Made by a program: the position numbers and the translations under genes. From Arctopsyche grandis (Eukaryota > Arthropoda > Insecta > Trichoptera > Hydropsychidae), in contig NC_135362.1 of NCBI RefSeq assembly GCF_051622035.1, positions 24,823,001 through 24,887,000 on the forward strand: 64,000 nucleotides of DNA, read 5' to 3'. The notes beneath the pieces were generated by a model. That model saw only the letters and a list, made by a program, of their open reading frames with translations, searched no databases and had not been told where the DNA came from. This document shows positions 22,331 to 34,589 of the stretch, piece after piece. Numbering within the stretch: position 1 is the stretch's first letter; each line of letters begins with the position of its first letter.

Positions 22331-23312
22331 GAGCCAAGTGAGAAGGATAAATGTAAGAACTTAAAAAGTTTTACATAATGAGTAACAATTAATTAAAATT
22401 AATTGCAATATTAATATTGTTAATAATTCCAATTCTAAGACCATTATTATTTACTATTATTTATTTTTTGTTTTTGCCATCTATCTAATTAACATATGTA
22501 TAACAAATCTGATTATATTACTCATTGATATGTTATTAACGTATGAAAATTAAATATTATGCTATAAATATTATGAAAATTAAATATTATACATATAGTA
22601 CATATTATGCTAAAATATAATTTATCATTTTTTAAATTATTTAATAAATATGATTTTTTTTTAATATACAGAACTTTTGAAACATCTCAATCTTAACCAG
22701 CACTGTGTAGAATTATGAAATAATATTTTTTTATTAAAAACACCTAAACGTTTCAATACAATATGATTTATTATATAGATATTTAAATAAACCAAAACGA
22801 TGAATTAAAAAAAAAGATAAATGAATGTATACATTAACTTGATAAAATATATTTATATAGAAAAAATGAATCAAATGAGATTTTTTCATATAAAACAAAC
22901 AAGTTTACTTTGACTTTATTTTCCAATTATAATCGTTGCGTTAAATAAAATTTCAATTTTAATCCGAAAATAGATGGCATAAATGGTTTACTGAAATTTT
23001 GTAATCTTATCTTATCACAATATCTTAACTCAATAGGGAACTATCTATGCCTGGGCAGTCGACTTGAATTGGTTGAATTAAATACAAGCACAGGTAATCG
23101 ATATTATTATACTTAATACATATATGTATAAATAAATATATATATTTAACGTGTTTTGATAGGCACTTTTTCAAATTAAACTTATTGAATACTCATTTTA
23201 AAAGCTTTTAAATATTTTTCATACGCTAAATTTCAGAGTTTCGAGATGTATTCATTAAACTTCATATTATATTTGGATTATTGCAGATTGATCATCAGTT
23301 ACCAGTTTTAAA
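22331..23312. other. AT-rich intergenic stretch upstream of the BTB gene
   Basis: No coding signal. 22440-22560 echoes the 3' flank of the arm A gene (CCATCTATCTAAT...ACTCATTGAT). The immediate upstream part presumably holds the BTB gene promoter; no element could be fixed. Confidence 0.4.
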
Positions 23313-26300
23313 ATGTGTGACCACGAAAAGCATGTGCAATATTCGGTGTCATTTATGGAGCATATGTACGATTTTTACAGGTCAAATATGCATTGCGATT
23401 TTGTCATCATATTTGGGACGAAAAGGTATCAATACTTGATTGTTACGTACATACATATATTCATATTGTATTTTTATTATTGAAGATAAGTTTTATTTCT
23501 AAAAAATCGATTACGTTTCAGATACGAAGTTCACAAATTGGTATTATTGATAAGCAGTGAGGTTTTTCGAAATCACTTGGACAAAAATTTAAATGAATAT
23601 GAAGTGAAAAGTACCGATGGGATTCGAGAGCAGACTGTAGAAAAGACAATACATTATCTCTATAATGGAACATTGGGTGAGAAAGAATTACTTACATGAA
23701 TTACTACAAAAGAGTTACAAGAATACAAGTTTAATAAATAAAAACTGGTTTTAATATTTTATTTCAGATTTGGCCATACATGAGGTATATAATTTTTTAA
23801 AACTCGCTGAAATATGGGGAATTAAGGAGCTCAAAAATATGTGTTACTCCTTTTTGAAGACAGTCACAACTAACAATGATCGCGTTTCATCCATTACCAA
23901 GCAAATTGATAAAATCTTCCTGTTAAATTTTTCAGAAGTAAGTTTCTTTGAATATTCGGTTTGAATTTACAAAAATTACAAAGTTGCTAGAATTAAAATT
24001 AATCACAAAATACTCAAAAACTTGTACCACTAGTTTTTAATTTTTTTCAATTCTTAAGGCTATCAAGGACAAAAAGTTTTTGGATTTGTCAGTCGATGAA
24101 TTAAAGGCATTACTTCAATCTGATGAGTTGCAAGTTTCTTCTGAGGAGGACGCGTTCAAAGGTTTGGCCCTTTGGGTGAAAAAGGATTTTGATGTTAGAA
24201 AACAACATTTGAAAGCTTTGATGGCCTGCATTAGACTGCCTTTGTGCTCTCTTACGGTTGATATTATTATTATTAAAAATTATGTTTGAGTTCATGTGAT
24301 TTGAAACGGTTGGAAGCTTCAATGCTTATAATTCGACTTTTTTAGTTTTTATTGAACGAAGTGCAATCATTATGGTACGACTCGTTAGACGTCTGCAAAT
24401 TGTTGAAGCATGCAATTAAATGGCACCAAAATCCAGAACAGAGATCAAATTTGACTTCCTTGAACTGCAATCCTCGTAAAAAATTCGAAGAAACCGTGTT
24501 GATCTTAGGAGCAGACGATTTTGATGTGAGTGCTATTTTATTATTAAAAAGATCCGTCTTTTAAATTAGTTCACAAGTTTCGATTACATTATAGTATTTT
24601 CAATCTTTTTGTAGACCAATTTCAAATCTTTTATTTATGCCATTATGTCATAAAAGTTTGATAGAGTAATTTTTATTTTGTATTGGGAAATACATATTGT
24701 ATGTGCAATTTTTTATTTACCAGGTATACAAGTTAGTGTGACGGTATACTATAATTATTTGACATTTTAATTTTATTTAGGAAGCTGGCATTATAGAATC
24801 GTATATTCCATCTACAAATAAGTGGTCAATTTATTTAAATATCGACAAGAGGTTACGTGATTTTGCTTCCGTTATTTTTGACAATAAATTGTTCATATTT
24901 GGCGGAGAAACAGATGATGGAATCACAAACATGGTACTAATATATATGTTTATATTTAAATGCTATAATTTTACGATTTGTTATTCATAGATATAAAAAT
25001 ATACATACATGCACACAAGCGAGAGTACATATGTATATTATATGTATGTAAAATAAACACATAATGTTGAGGAGGATGTTGAAGATGAAGATGAATTCGA
25101 GCCCATTGGATACGATTATAGAAATGAAAAAATGATAATTTTTTCAATATTTACAGGTATGGTGTATTGATTTGGGCAATAAGGAACTACCTCCTATACA
25201 AGTATCACCAATGAAAGAAAAAAGGAAACGAGCAACAGCTATAGTAGCCGACAGTCAGATATACATAATAGGTGGATATAATGGGAGAAACGTATTGCGC
25301 AATGTGGAACAGTTAGTTATATATATTACGATAATGTATGTCATTTCTTTGAAAATTTTATAAAAATTATTGACAATATTGTTTTGTGTTGTATTTTAGG
25401 TATGATCCTTTTTCTAAAACTTCAAAATATGTTGCAAATATGAATCGTAAACGACAGTTTCACGCCACAGTAATTGTCAAATATGTCGATAGCCAAATTT
25501 ATGTTATTGGGGGACACGACGGTGAAAATGAATTGAAAGATGTTGAATTTTACTGTTCAAAGGCGAAAAAATGGACCAACATCAATCCAATGAAGTCGAA
25601 TAGATCCCAAATGGCTGTAAGTTTAAAATAATGAAAATCCTAATGTGCGTATAAAAAGAATTTGTGTTTGGGAAGAAAACGATAGCTTCAAAAGTAATAG
25701 TAAAAAATGCATTTTTTTAGAAATAAAATAATAATAGGAAATTAGAATTTAATTCCCTTTTTAAAAAAATGTTTTTATTATGATGTCATGATGGGATCGC
25801 AAAACGACACCTATGATGAACCTTAAAAGATTGATGGCTCTATATTTTCTAAATTAAATTAAATTCAAATAATGGTGACAAATGAGGGTAGGTGGTAAAT
25901 TAGGTAGGAATTATTTCAACAATTAAATTAGACAAATTGCCAAACTTTTATAGAAAACGATCGACCTAGGCAGTGGTTCTTAACATCTTCAGTGAGTCGC
26001 ACCCCTTTGAATCTGAAAATATGTTCCCACAACCACTTGAAAAATGAGTTTTGGAAGCTTTTATTTAGAAAAATACATTTATTGCATTCGCTAATTACTG
26101 AGCCATGTTGTTGGGATCAGTGGTTCATTACTTTAATTTAAAAAATATATATTAGGTTGAAAAGTGGGTATAGGAAAAAAACTATAGATATTTGACTTTT
26201 ATTAATATTTTTACGATTTTCAGGCGGTCGTCTTAAAAGATTATATTTACACGTTTGGTGGTTACGATGGTTCCACAGCTTTGAATTTAATTGATCGTTT

Positions 26301-29300
26301 TGACATCAAAAATCCAAGTTGGGAAAGTTTTGGAACATTGAACGTACCGTTAAAGGGGCACAGTGCAATAGTTTACAATAGCAAAGTAATTTGCTTTGGT
26401 ATGTATTATACATATGTATGTATATGCTTAATATATTTTCTAATGAAATTAAAAAATATTTTTTCAACATGTATAAAATACTTGAATTCAGGGGATCAAA
26501 AATCAAAGGCGGTTATAGAGTACGATACTAATACGAAGGAATGTAATATTTTGGGTAAAATGCCCAATGAACGATACTTTTACAAAGGATTAGTAATACA
26601 GGTCGAAACGAAGCATGAAAGTCAGATGAAAACAGAGGACACTATTCAATGTCAAGGTGATTAAGGGTATTGGAAATACACATATTTACTTCTTAAAATT
26701 CAATACAACATTGTATTTTAGCAGTCATTCCCGTCGAAAACCAAGTATCGGTTGTTGAATCAAGGTGCGATGCGGTGGAAAAATTAAAGGTTTTATATTT
26801 ATTTACATATACAGTATAATTTGAAAGAGGCTGTTGTCTAGTTTTTAACTCTATTAAACATTATTTAACATTGATTTATTTTTAGCAACCTCCAACTGTA
26901 GGTTACAACTATGGCGATGCATCAAGTAAAATAAACGCTATGATCGAAGAACTTGATGATGATGTTAGTATAAGAAATCAAACTGTTTTGATAGTCGGCG
27001 GAATTGATAATGATGTAAGTTTGATTTTGCATATTTTTATTTTTTATGTCTTCATATGACTTTTTAATTAATTTAATTCTTATAATGCTTATAGACAGCC
27101 GATTTGATTGAAGAATATGACCCAATTTCGAATATATGCAACGATTTTTATAATTTAAATATAAAAATTAAAGAATTCTCATCTGTCGTATTTGGAAACA
27201 ATTTGTTTTTGGTTGGAGGGAAATACGATGATCAAGTCACCGATAAAGTACATGGAATCAATTTTAATTTAAATGAAATAAAAATAGTTTGCACAGTTTT
27301 TTTAATACAAATTAAAAACATATTTTTAGGCATGGTCTTTGAATTTGGATACCAAGATTCTGAAAGAGTTACATCCCATGCAACATGAAATGACTAATGC
27401 GACAGCTACTGTATTCAAAGGATGTCTGTATGTAATTGGAGGAATTGATTCTAATGATAATCCTATGAACTGTGTCCAAAAGTAAGTCTATACATTTTTT
27501 TGTCAGGTTGTATAAAATAAAACTGTATTTTTCTATCAATGTTTCGAACTTTCTTTTCAAGATATAATTTCGACAGTGAAACTTGGAGTTCTGTTAAGTC
27601 CATGAATGAAAAACGCTTTGGTCATGCAACAACAGTGATCGCGGACTACCTTTATGTAATTGGAGGGAATGATAATGAAAATGTATTACAAAGTGTAGAA
27701 TTTTATGACTCGAATAAAGATACATGGATATACGCCAAATCAATGAAATCATTTAGAGAAAATTTTGCCGTGAGTATTTTTTTTTATTGTTAACATTATA
27801 CAGAACTGATGTTAATAAATGCACAGTTTTACTTTTAATATTATTTGAATCTTTCTTCTGAATTATCATTTCGGCTATTGCCTATAATTAGAGACACGTA
27901 TTTTGGGCATCTATTTTTGTCAATTTTAGCATTTTAATTTTGCATTTTAGCGTTTTAGGGCATTAAAAATGTTCAATTTTAGCATCTATTTTTATGAAGA
28001 GTTTAATTTTAAATAATAAAAAATTTCGATGAATTTTAATAAAATTTATATACATATATATAGGTACAATTTAAAGACAAAACAATTAAAAAATAATAGA
28101 AAAATTCAAAAATGTTTTGGAATTAAAATTACAATGAAAAAAACATGAATATAAAAATACAAAGACAAAAAATATGAATATAAAAATATAATACCAATTA
28201 AAATTTATTAAGACTCAACATGGAGCATATTTCTACAGATTCTTTATGATTCATACGATGATCGATAACAATTATATTGTATTTACTAAAATACCTTTCA
28301 GCATCCACACTATTGACACCAAATAGATTTTAGAGCTGCACAACCAAACTCTTCATATTTAATTTTTGTTGCCATCAATAATAGCAATATATCTGGCGTG
28401 GATTCACTTTTTATATTCTCTATTAATTGTCTAAAAAAGTAATGATATCCTTCCATACATTGAGCCTCTGTTAATACATAAAACAATGGCAGGTTTCTAA
28501 AAAACAAAACTGTTTCTTTAAAATTAATATTAGATTTTGTACCTGCCACAGATGGATTGAATAGTTGACTCAATGTTTGGAGGAATAGATTTGTCTCATT
28601 TAGTCTTGAGTTCAAGTCTAGTTTTAAGACGCTTTTTGAGCAGCCTTTTGGATATACAGCTCCAACTGTTAACAGTAGTAGACAAAAGCAGTTGCTTGGT
28701 TTCAACAGGAAAAACACCGTCTATGGTAAACTGCAAGCTCTGTTTTATCCCCTAAATTTCTTCACATAATAAATGGACAAAGGGATAGGAAGACCTTTAT
28801 AATTTTCGATTAATTTTATAAATTTTATGCAAATTTCACTTTTGTTTGTTATTTTAGCATCTATTCGCATATTTTACGAATTTAGCATCTATTAGCATCT
28901 ATTCAGAATTTTAGCATCAATTAAGCATTAATAGAAAAATGCCCAAAATATGTGTCTCTACCTATCATTATATCTTTCGCATTATTTTTTTGTATGATCT
29001 TTTATTGAATATATGTACATATATTATATCCACGTCATTCTACGTAACATTTTCATTACAATTTCAGGCAGTTACCTTTGAAAATAGTATATATGTCATA
29101 GGAGGGTTCGATGGTGAGTCGTCTGTTTCGTCAATAGAGCGATATGATCCTGATAAAAACACCTGGAAATCATTGAATAATTTTCCATACGCTCTAAAGG
29201 GACATTGCGCAGTTTTGCATGACAATGAAATTATTTGCTTGGGTGAGGAAATCTCCAGTATAATGCAGTGTTACATATTACATCTTTATTACAGCGTATC

Positions 29301-29510
29301 TTAAATCTTTTCAAGTCGTAACCCAGTTTCTAGTAATTTAGAGAAATAAAGTATGACGAAAAAATGCTACGTACTAAGATTTCAGTATTTTCAGAAGGTG
29401 GATCTGTCTTGAAAGTTCAAAAATACGATCACATCTACGACAATTGGAAGATAGTGCATAGTGGTAGGCCAAATGATCGACGATATTTCACCGCTGTAAT
29501 TAAAAATTAA
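23313..29510 (+). CDS. BTB-BACK-Kelch-Kelch protein, 893 aa
   Basis: Seventeen exons: 23313-23425, 23522-23676, 23768-23937, 24059-24256, 24346-24525, 24781-24933, 25157-25311, 25400-25616, 26224-26398, 26492-26656, 26722-26789, 26886-27014, 27095-27247, 27330-27481, 27562-27769, 29068-29242 and 29395-29510. All phases agree and no stop is met (2682 bases). Residues 10-115 are a BTB domain (HCDFVIIFG, YEVHKLVLLISSEVF, TIHYLYNGTL). Residues 120-235 are BACK (FLDLSVDELKALLQSDEL, AFKGLALWVKKD). Two six-bladed Kelch propellers follow (about 255-545 and 612-893) with a linker between. KLHL proteins with BTB-BACK-Kelch usually serve as substrate adaptors for Cullin-3 ubiquitin ligases and are about 550-650 residues with one propeller; the second propeller is unusual. 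The donor of exon 4 (ACG/GTTGAT) is weak. An alternative is that the second half is a separate gene, but the linker exons splice in frame. Confidence 0.82.
25870..26135. mobile_element. SINE fragment and hAT end in an intron
   Basis: 25870-25970 is the core of the SINE family (minus strand; GAAAACGATCGACCTAGG). At 25971 it is joined to CAGTGGTTCTTAACATC...GTCGCACCCC, which resembles the 5' end of hAT elements. No matching 3' end was found, so the hAT is truncated. Confidence 0.45.
27889..28960 (-). mobile_element. hAT element remnant in intron 15
   Basis: Ends TAGAGACACGTATTTTGGGCA and TGCCCAAAATATGTGTCTCTA, with an imperfect 8-base duplication (CCTATAAT / CCTATCAT). The minus strand at 28310-28717 codes for a 135-residue fragment, and the adjoining sequence near 28230-28310 reads like the dimerisation end of a hAT transposase. 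The element is shortened and broken. It makes the last large intron of the BTB gene about 1.3 kb long. Confidence 0.75.
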
Positions 29511-29582
29511 TACTTGTAATTGTATTAGTATAAAACTTTTTGTATCTTATGCTCGTTATCTCGAGCTATGAATTTTTAAGGC

Positions 29583-29588
29583 AATAAA
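29583..29588 (+). promoter_or_regulatory. Probable poly(A) signal of the BTB-Kelch gene
   Basis: AATAAA 73 bases after the stop codon, within an AT-rich 3' flank. Confidence 0.55.
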
Positions 29589-29599
29589 ATTTGAGTGAT

Positions 29600-30800
29600 T
29601 TTCTTATTGTATTTATATTTTTATGTATAGGTACATACATATGTATGTAACTGATATTTGTGTAAATCCAATGAATGTATTTGACGATACAGAAGAATTA
29701 ACTGACGACTTAATTACTGAATAATTGTAATTAATCTAGAGCCGTGAAGTGTGTCATACATTTTTTAATTCGCATTTTTTTATTAAATGATTTGTTTGTA
29801 TATCAAATTCATACATATACGCTATGAATATACTTACTTTCTATTTTTACAAGGATCTTCTATATTTCACTTCGCTCATTGGTCTGACAACATATGGATA
29901 TTATTACCTATTTATTACCAATAATTCAATAAATTTGGTTACAAGTTAATATTTAGTGATTTTTTAATTCCCTTTTTTTATATTTTTATTAAATATAACT
30001 AAATAAACATTTGTTTTATTCTACCTATAATGAAAAAAAATAGGAAAAGGCGGAGATGCAATGAAAGAAAAATAATTGGTATCATAAAGGACTAAATAAA
30101 TGTGAAAATATTTTAAGACTATTGAATAAAAACAGTTTTCGGTTTTGAATTTTTCAAAAAACCGAGTTGACCTACCTTTTGGTTTTACCCTGATATTTGT
30201 AAAAGAAATCCAAACACTGACAGTCTTAGTAAAATCCAATATACTCTATATAAAATCATAAATTTGTGGGGTGGGATGATACGAGTAATAATTTTTTTTT
30301 AATTATAATTTAAATTTTCGATCGATTAAACAGGTATGTTTTTTGGGTCACTGTTCTACGAGTTAAAATATATTTAAGATAAAAATATCAAAAAAAGAAA
30401 AATATTATCCTTATCAACAAAAAAAAAGTGCGGCACTGACGACAAATTTCCTTAAAAATATGTGTTTACATTTGCAGCTGAAAAGTAATTTTTTTTGAAC
30501 GATATTTAATATTTATTAATAGGTCAAAGAAATCATTACATTATATTAGAAATATTAAATTATAATCATTACATTATATTAGAAATATTGTATAAATAAA
30601 ACGGAAACCATTTTAGTAATAATTAAAAAAAAGTATTACTTATTAAATGCTAAATGAATATCATAAAAAATAATGCATATTAATTTAAAAATAAAATTTT
30701 CAAATATTAATAAACATACGTATACGATAAAAACTATGAGTTTTTAGAGCTAAAAAAAGCAGATGGTTTGAAACCGGGCTTTAAAAATCAATGATCCCTA
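29600..30800. other. AT-rich intergenic DNA
   Basis: No gene or named element. A direct repeat of CATTACATTATATTAGAAATATT occurs twice at about 30535-30590. The ORF at 30021-30239 (minus) shows no family resemblance. Confidence 0.4.
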
Positions 30801-32340
30801 GTAACATTCTTACTAAGAAGACGATGGACTACTTTTGTTGAGCCGAATTTTTATTATATTTAAAATGTTACAACCAATATTCCATGTTTTAAACTTGTTT
30901 AAATTATATTTTTAAGTAATTTGTAATCTTACGCTACATAAATATTTAAAGTAATATGTAATCAGTATTTGGATAAAATACAATTAATATTATTATTATT
31001 CTCTTATCGAAACGCATCGAGAAACGGGAACGGGAACGGGAATTGCATGCGTAATTGCATTGCATGGGAATTGTACGATGGAACGATGGAATTTTCAGGA
31101 TTTATTGTATGCATGTTCGGGAAGCTTACTGTGAAGAAAAATCGGCCAAAAACAGGAACAGAAACGGGAATAACGGGAACGAGTGGCATTGCAACGCAAT
31201 AATTTCAAATGTTTTCGCGTCGCGACATGCGTTGTTAAGGTAAAATAAACAAATAATTGAATAATTTCAAATGTGTTCGCTGTTTGCTTTTTTGCGACAA
31301 ATGGGAATGGGAACGGGAACAGGAACGGGAACGAGAACGGGAATGGGAACGGGAATTGCATGCGTTATTGTGGCATTGCAATGCATGCCGGGTTCAGCTA
31401 GCTATACATATGTATGTACATACATATATAAAAGTGAGCATTTTTCGATACACAAAAAGCGTAAATGGTAAAATATAATGCAGTCATTGATATGAATTTT
31501 TTTTGACAAAATTGACTAGTAGTTATAAATAGACTAGACTAGTAGTTTTTGACCATTATGGCGCATTAGGAATTCTTGTAATGGTCCAAACTTTAAACAA
31601 ATAAATCATATAATGCTTTGAACAAAGTTCGGGTTCAAATACCATTGGTTTTTGCTGGCCTGACCTTGAATTTGTGACTCCAGGTCGATCGTTTCCTATC
31701 AGAATTTTCTATTTCATCTGATTTTCATTGAAACGGTTACTCTTACTCATTTTCTTGCAAATCGTTTGAGTTTTCAGCAATTTCAAATTTCACTGAATTT
31801 TATAAAATTTTAAATTTATATATTTGACCATAAATGTCTCTGTAAATGTTGATTGATATGTATTTACTTTAATACTAATAATACCTGTATCAAATGTACA
31901 ATGTTTCTGGCCAGGAAGGCGCATTGGTGTTACCTTCCTGGTATAAATTAAAAATAAAATAAATTAGGTACAATGGAGTAGTAGAAAAATTCTAATAAAA
32001 ATTGCTTTAATATAAATTAATTAAATATGAATTGCTATAATCCTCATTAATTCATTAATCAAACTGAACACAAAATATGATAACAAAACTTTACTTACGT
32101 CATCGACACCTCCAACTAACAAAATGGAATTATTTTTACTAGAATTCATTCTTTTACGCAAGATCTATTGAAAAATTTTCCACAATATGTAAAATATATC
32201 ACATCAAATATTTCTGTTACCTTCACATGTATCGATGGCAACTAATCGATTATAACTGATATGTATAGCTGCTTTTGCACTCATTTCGATTAGTCATAAG
32301 ACAAATTTAAGTTATTATTTAAAGTACCATTTAAGTCAAG
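30800..32340 (-). repeat. Arm C: inverted copy of 10150-11650
   Basis: Reading the minus strand from 32340 to 30800 reproduces the arm A order: conserved Kelch upstream region, first coding exon (32149-32099, donor GTAAGT), SINE composite (32073-31510) and TTCCCG element (31500-31015). Similarity runs to about 30800. It ends at 32340 exactly where the GC-rich minisatellite begins. The exon has no downstream Kelch exons of its own nearby. Small ORFs on both strands at 30969-31478 are by-products of GGGAAC units. Confidence 0.8.
32099..32149 (-). pseudogene. Orphan first coding exon (arm C)
   Basis: ATG plus 16 codons, the same peptide as the exons at 10338 and 12873 (MNSSKNNSILLVGGVDD), followed by GTAAGT. 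The next minus-strand Kelch exons are those of the copy at 36938, which lie upstream, so this exon has nothing obvious to splice to within 25 kb. Confidence 0.65.
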
Positions 32341-32341
32341 T

Positions 32342-32996
32342 AATGCGGCTGAGCTCCATAAGGCGGCGCCCCATAAAGCTGCGCCCCATAAGGCGGCGCC
32401 CCATAAGGCAGCGCCCCATAAGACTGCGCCCCATAAGGCTGCGCCCCATAAGGCTGCGCCTCATAAAGCTGCGCCCCCTTCAGGGCCCCATGGGCTTCAC
32501 CCCCTTTGGGGCCCCATGAGGCTGCGCCCCCCTGCGCCCCCCTGCGCCCCCCTGCGCCCCCTTCGGGGCGCAATGCGGCTGAGCTCCATAAGGTGGCGCC
32601 CCATAAAGCTGCGCCCCATAATGTGGCGCCCCATAAAGCTGCGCCCCATAAGGCGGCGCCCCATAAGGCAGCGCCCCATAAGGCAGCGCCCCATAAGACT
32701 GCGCCCCATAAGGCTGCGCCCCATAAGGCTGCGCCCCATAAGGCTGCGCCCGATAAGGCTGCGCCCCATAAAGCTGCGCCCCCTTCGGGGCCCCATGCGG
32801 CTGAGCTCCATAAGGCGGCGCCCCATAAAGCTGCGCCCCATAAGGCTGTGCCCCTAAGGCTGCGCCCCATAAGGCAGCGCCCCATAAGACTGCGCCCCAT
32901 AAGACTACGCCCCATAAGGCAGCGCCCCATAAGGCTGCGCTCCATAAGGCTGCGCCCCATGAAAGCTGCGCCCCCTTTGGGGCCCCATGGGGCCCC
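32342..32996. repeat. GC-rich 15-bp minisatellite with higher-order units
   Basis: A tandem array of 15-base units such as GCGCCCCATAAGGCT with single-base variants (AAGGCG, AAGACT, AAAGCT). Three higher-order blocks begin with the same phrase, ATGCGGCTGAGCTCC, near 32342, 32572 and 32800. The blocks end in CCCCTTCGGGGC-type palindromes. Because the unit is a multiple of three, frames stay open on both strands and code for AAPHK- or GAALW-type five-residue repeats. The GC content is very high against the AT-rich surroundings. Confidence 0.9.
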
Positions 32997-33273
32997 ATAC
33001 TAAAATACTGAATTATTTATTTGAAAGGAACTTAAGTATACTTTAGGTTTAAGAACATGGATCATGATTCAAATACATGATCAACGATCGGTACTATGTA
33101 AATACAAATCCGTCAAAATCTTAAAAGTACATATGTATGTATGTACATACATATGTATTTACATACATATAAGCCGTTATATTTGAAAATGGCGGTAGTC
33201 CAATTTTTAGTTCCAAAACAACTATTTCTGTTTGATTTAATTCAGAAATTGTAATCACTTATTTTCATTCGAT

Positions 33274-34170
33274 ATGTCCAAAATATCGGAAAAGCTAATT
33301 CTCATCATCAAATCGTACTTAACTCGTAGAAAGCTAGTGGTTAGCGTAAATAATGAATTATCGTCTCCAAAAATAATCGCAGCTGGCGTTCCGCAGGGGA
33401 GCTTGCTTGGCCCACTCTTGTTCTCCATATATATAAATGACATACCTATTCCAAAAAACTGTCACATAGCCCTATATGCAGATGATACAGCTTGCTTCAC
33501 AAGTAGCAAAAAACCAGACACTATTCTTAAAAATCTTGAATTTGCAATTAAAACAGTGACTGAACACTTCACTAAGTGGAAAATTCAAATTAATCAAACC
33601 AAAACAGACGCCATATTCTTTAGTGTTAGAAAACATAAGCCAAGTTCAGATCTGAAAATCCCCTCTGGAGAAAGTCTGAAATGGCAGTCAGTAATAAAAT
33701 ATTTAGGAGTAACGTTTGATAAAAGAATGAGATGGGCACCTCACATTGAGGCAGCGAAATGCAAGGCGATGCGGGGTATATCCTCAATATATCCAATATT
33801 TAATCGCCATAGTTCTTTATCAACGCTAAATAAAATAAAATTATATCGCGCGCTCATATTACCATTATTAACCTATGCTTCACCTGTATGGAATAACGCC
33901 TCGAATACTAACCTTTCCAAGCTCCAAGTAATACAAAATAAATCCCTTAAAATAATTTATAATACACTCATATATACTAACCTGAAAAAACTGCATGCTA
34001 TATATAATATTCCGTTTGTTACAGACATTACTAACAAACTAACCAGTAGATTCTATGAAAGAATCACTAATAACCATACTAACACACTTGTGAAGAGTCT
34101 CGGTGATTACAATAAAATGTCTATACCCTTCAGGTATAAACACAGATTACCTAAACACAATCTGCTTTAG
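33274..34170 (+). CDS. Jockey reverse transcriptase fragment, 298 aa
   Basis: The first seven residues (MSKISEK) come from the target MITE and its duplication, and the LINE part begins at LILIIKSYLT. Motifs: GVPQGSLLGPLLF with SIYINDIP near residue 38, ALYADDTACF (catalytic Asp pair) near 66, and the thumb region with YLGVTFDKRMRW near 142. The fingers and most of the endonuclease are missing. It is not a host gene, although the frame is open to its natural stop. Confidence 0.85.
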   Translation: MSKISEKLILIIKSYLTRRKLVVSVNNELSSPKIIAAGVPQGSLLGPLLFSIYINDIPIPKNCHIALYADDTACFTSSKKPDTILKNLEFAIKTVTEHFTKWKIQINQTKTDAIFFSVRKHKPSSDLKIPSGESLKWQSVIKYLGVTFDKRMRWAPHIEAAKCKAMRGISSIYPIFNRHSSLSTLNKIKLYRALILPLLTYASPVWNNASNTNLSKLQVIQNKSLKIIYNTLIYTNLKKLHAIYNIPFVTDITNKLTSRFYERITNNHTNTLVKSLGDYNKMSIPFRYKHRLPKHNLL

Positions 34171-34432
34171 GTCATCGACTTTAGATAGTCTTTAATTAAT
34201 ATTATGTATTAGATGTATTATGAACATTTATAAGGATTGTAAATAGGTTTTTGAGCTCTTTTTCCTATTATGCTTTAGATTAACATTAGAATAATATAAT
34301 ACTGTGATTACTAACCAAATTAAATTAAAATTGTAAAATAGAAAATGATCAGTAGATCAGTAGCTATTAAAATAGATATAAGATGTATTGTGAACATAAT
34401 TTCGTAATAATAAAAAGCATTTAAAAATCAAA
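33296..34432 (+). mobile_element. 5'-truncated Jockey-clade LINE
   Basis: Flanked by the 11-base duplication ATCGGAAAAGC at 33285-33295 and 34433-34443. It contains the C-terminal half of a reverse transcriptase (to 34170), about 260 bases of 3' UTR and a short A-rich end. The 5' truncation and duplication are typical of LINE retrotransposition. Confidence 0.88.
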
Positions 34433-34589
34433 ATCGGAAAAGCAATATAAACGCATTACAAGCCACGAGTATTTTTAAATATTTACGCAAAAAAGTATAA
34501 ATTAAAAAAATTATCTGAATTTAGAACTTTTGAAACGAATTCGATTTTGAATTATTTTCTGAAATAATACAATTGAACTGTTTACAATT

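Larger units (their letters stand above)
33168..34520. mobile_element. MITE copy interrupted by a Jockey LINE
   Basis: 33168-33295 and 34433-34520 match the uninterrupted MITE at 55797-56018 (AGCCGTTATA..., ATTTCTGTTTG, ATATGTCCA; then GCCACGAGTATTTTTAAATA). The right terminal repeat is poorly preserved. Confidence 0.6.

Noticed and set aside
32342-32996. CRISPR-like regular repeat
   Set aside because: Units are contiguous 15-mers without spacers, in an animal genome.
32331-33003. Five long overlapping ORFs on both strands (up to 209 residues) rich in AAPHK, GAALW or RPIRL
   Set aside because: They arise because the 15-base minisatellite unit is a multiple of three; no start context, domain or conservation supports coding.
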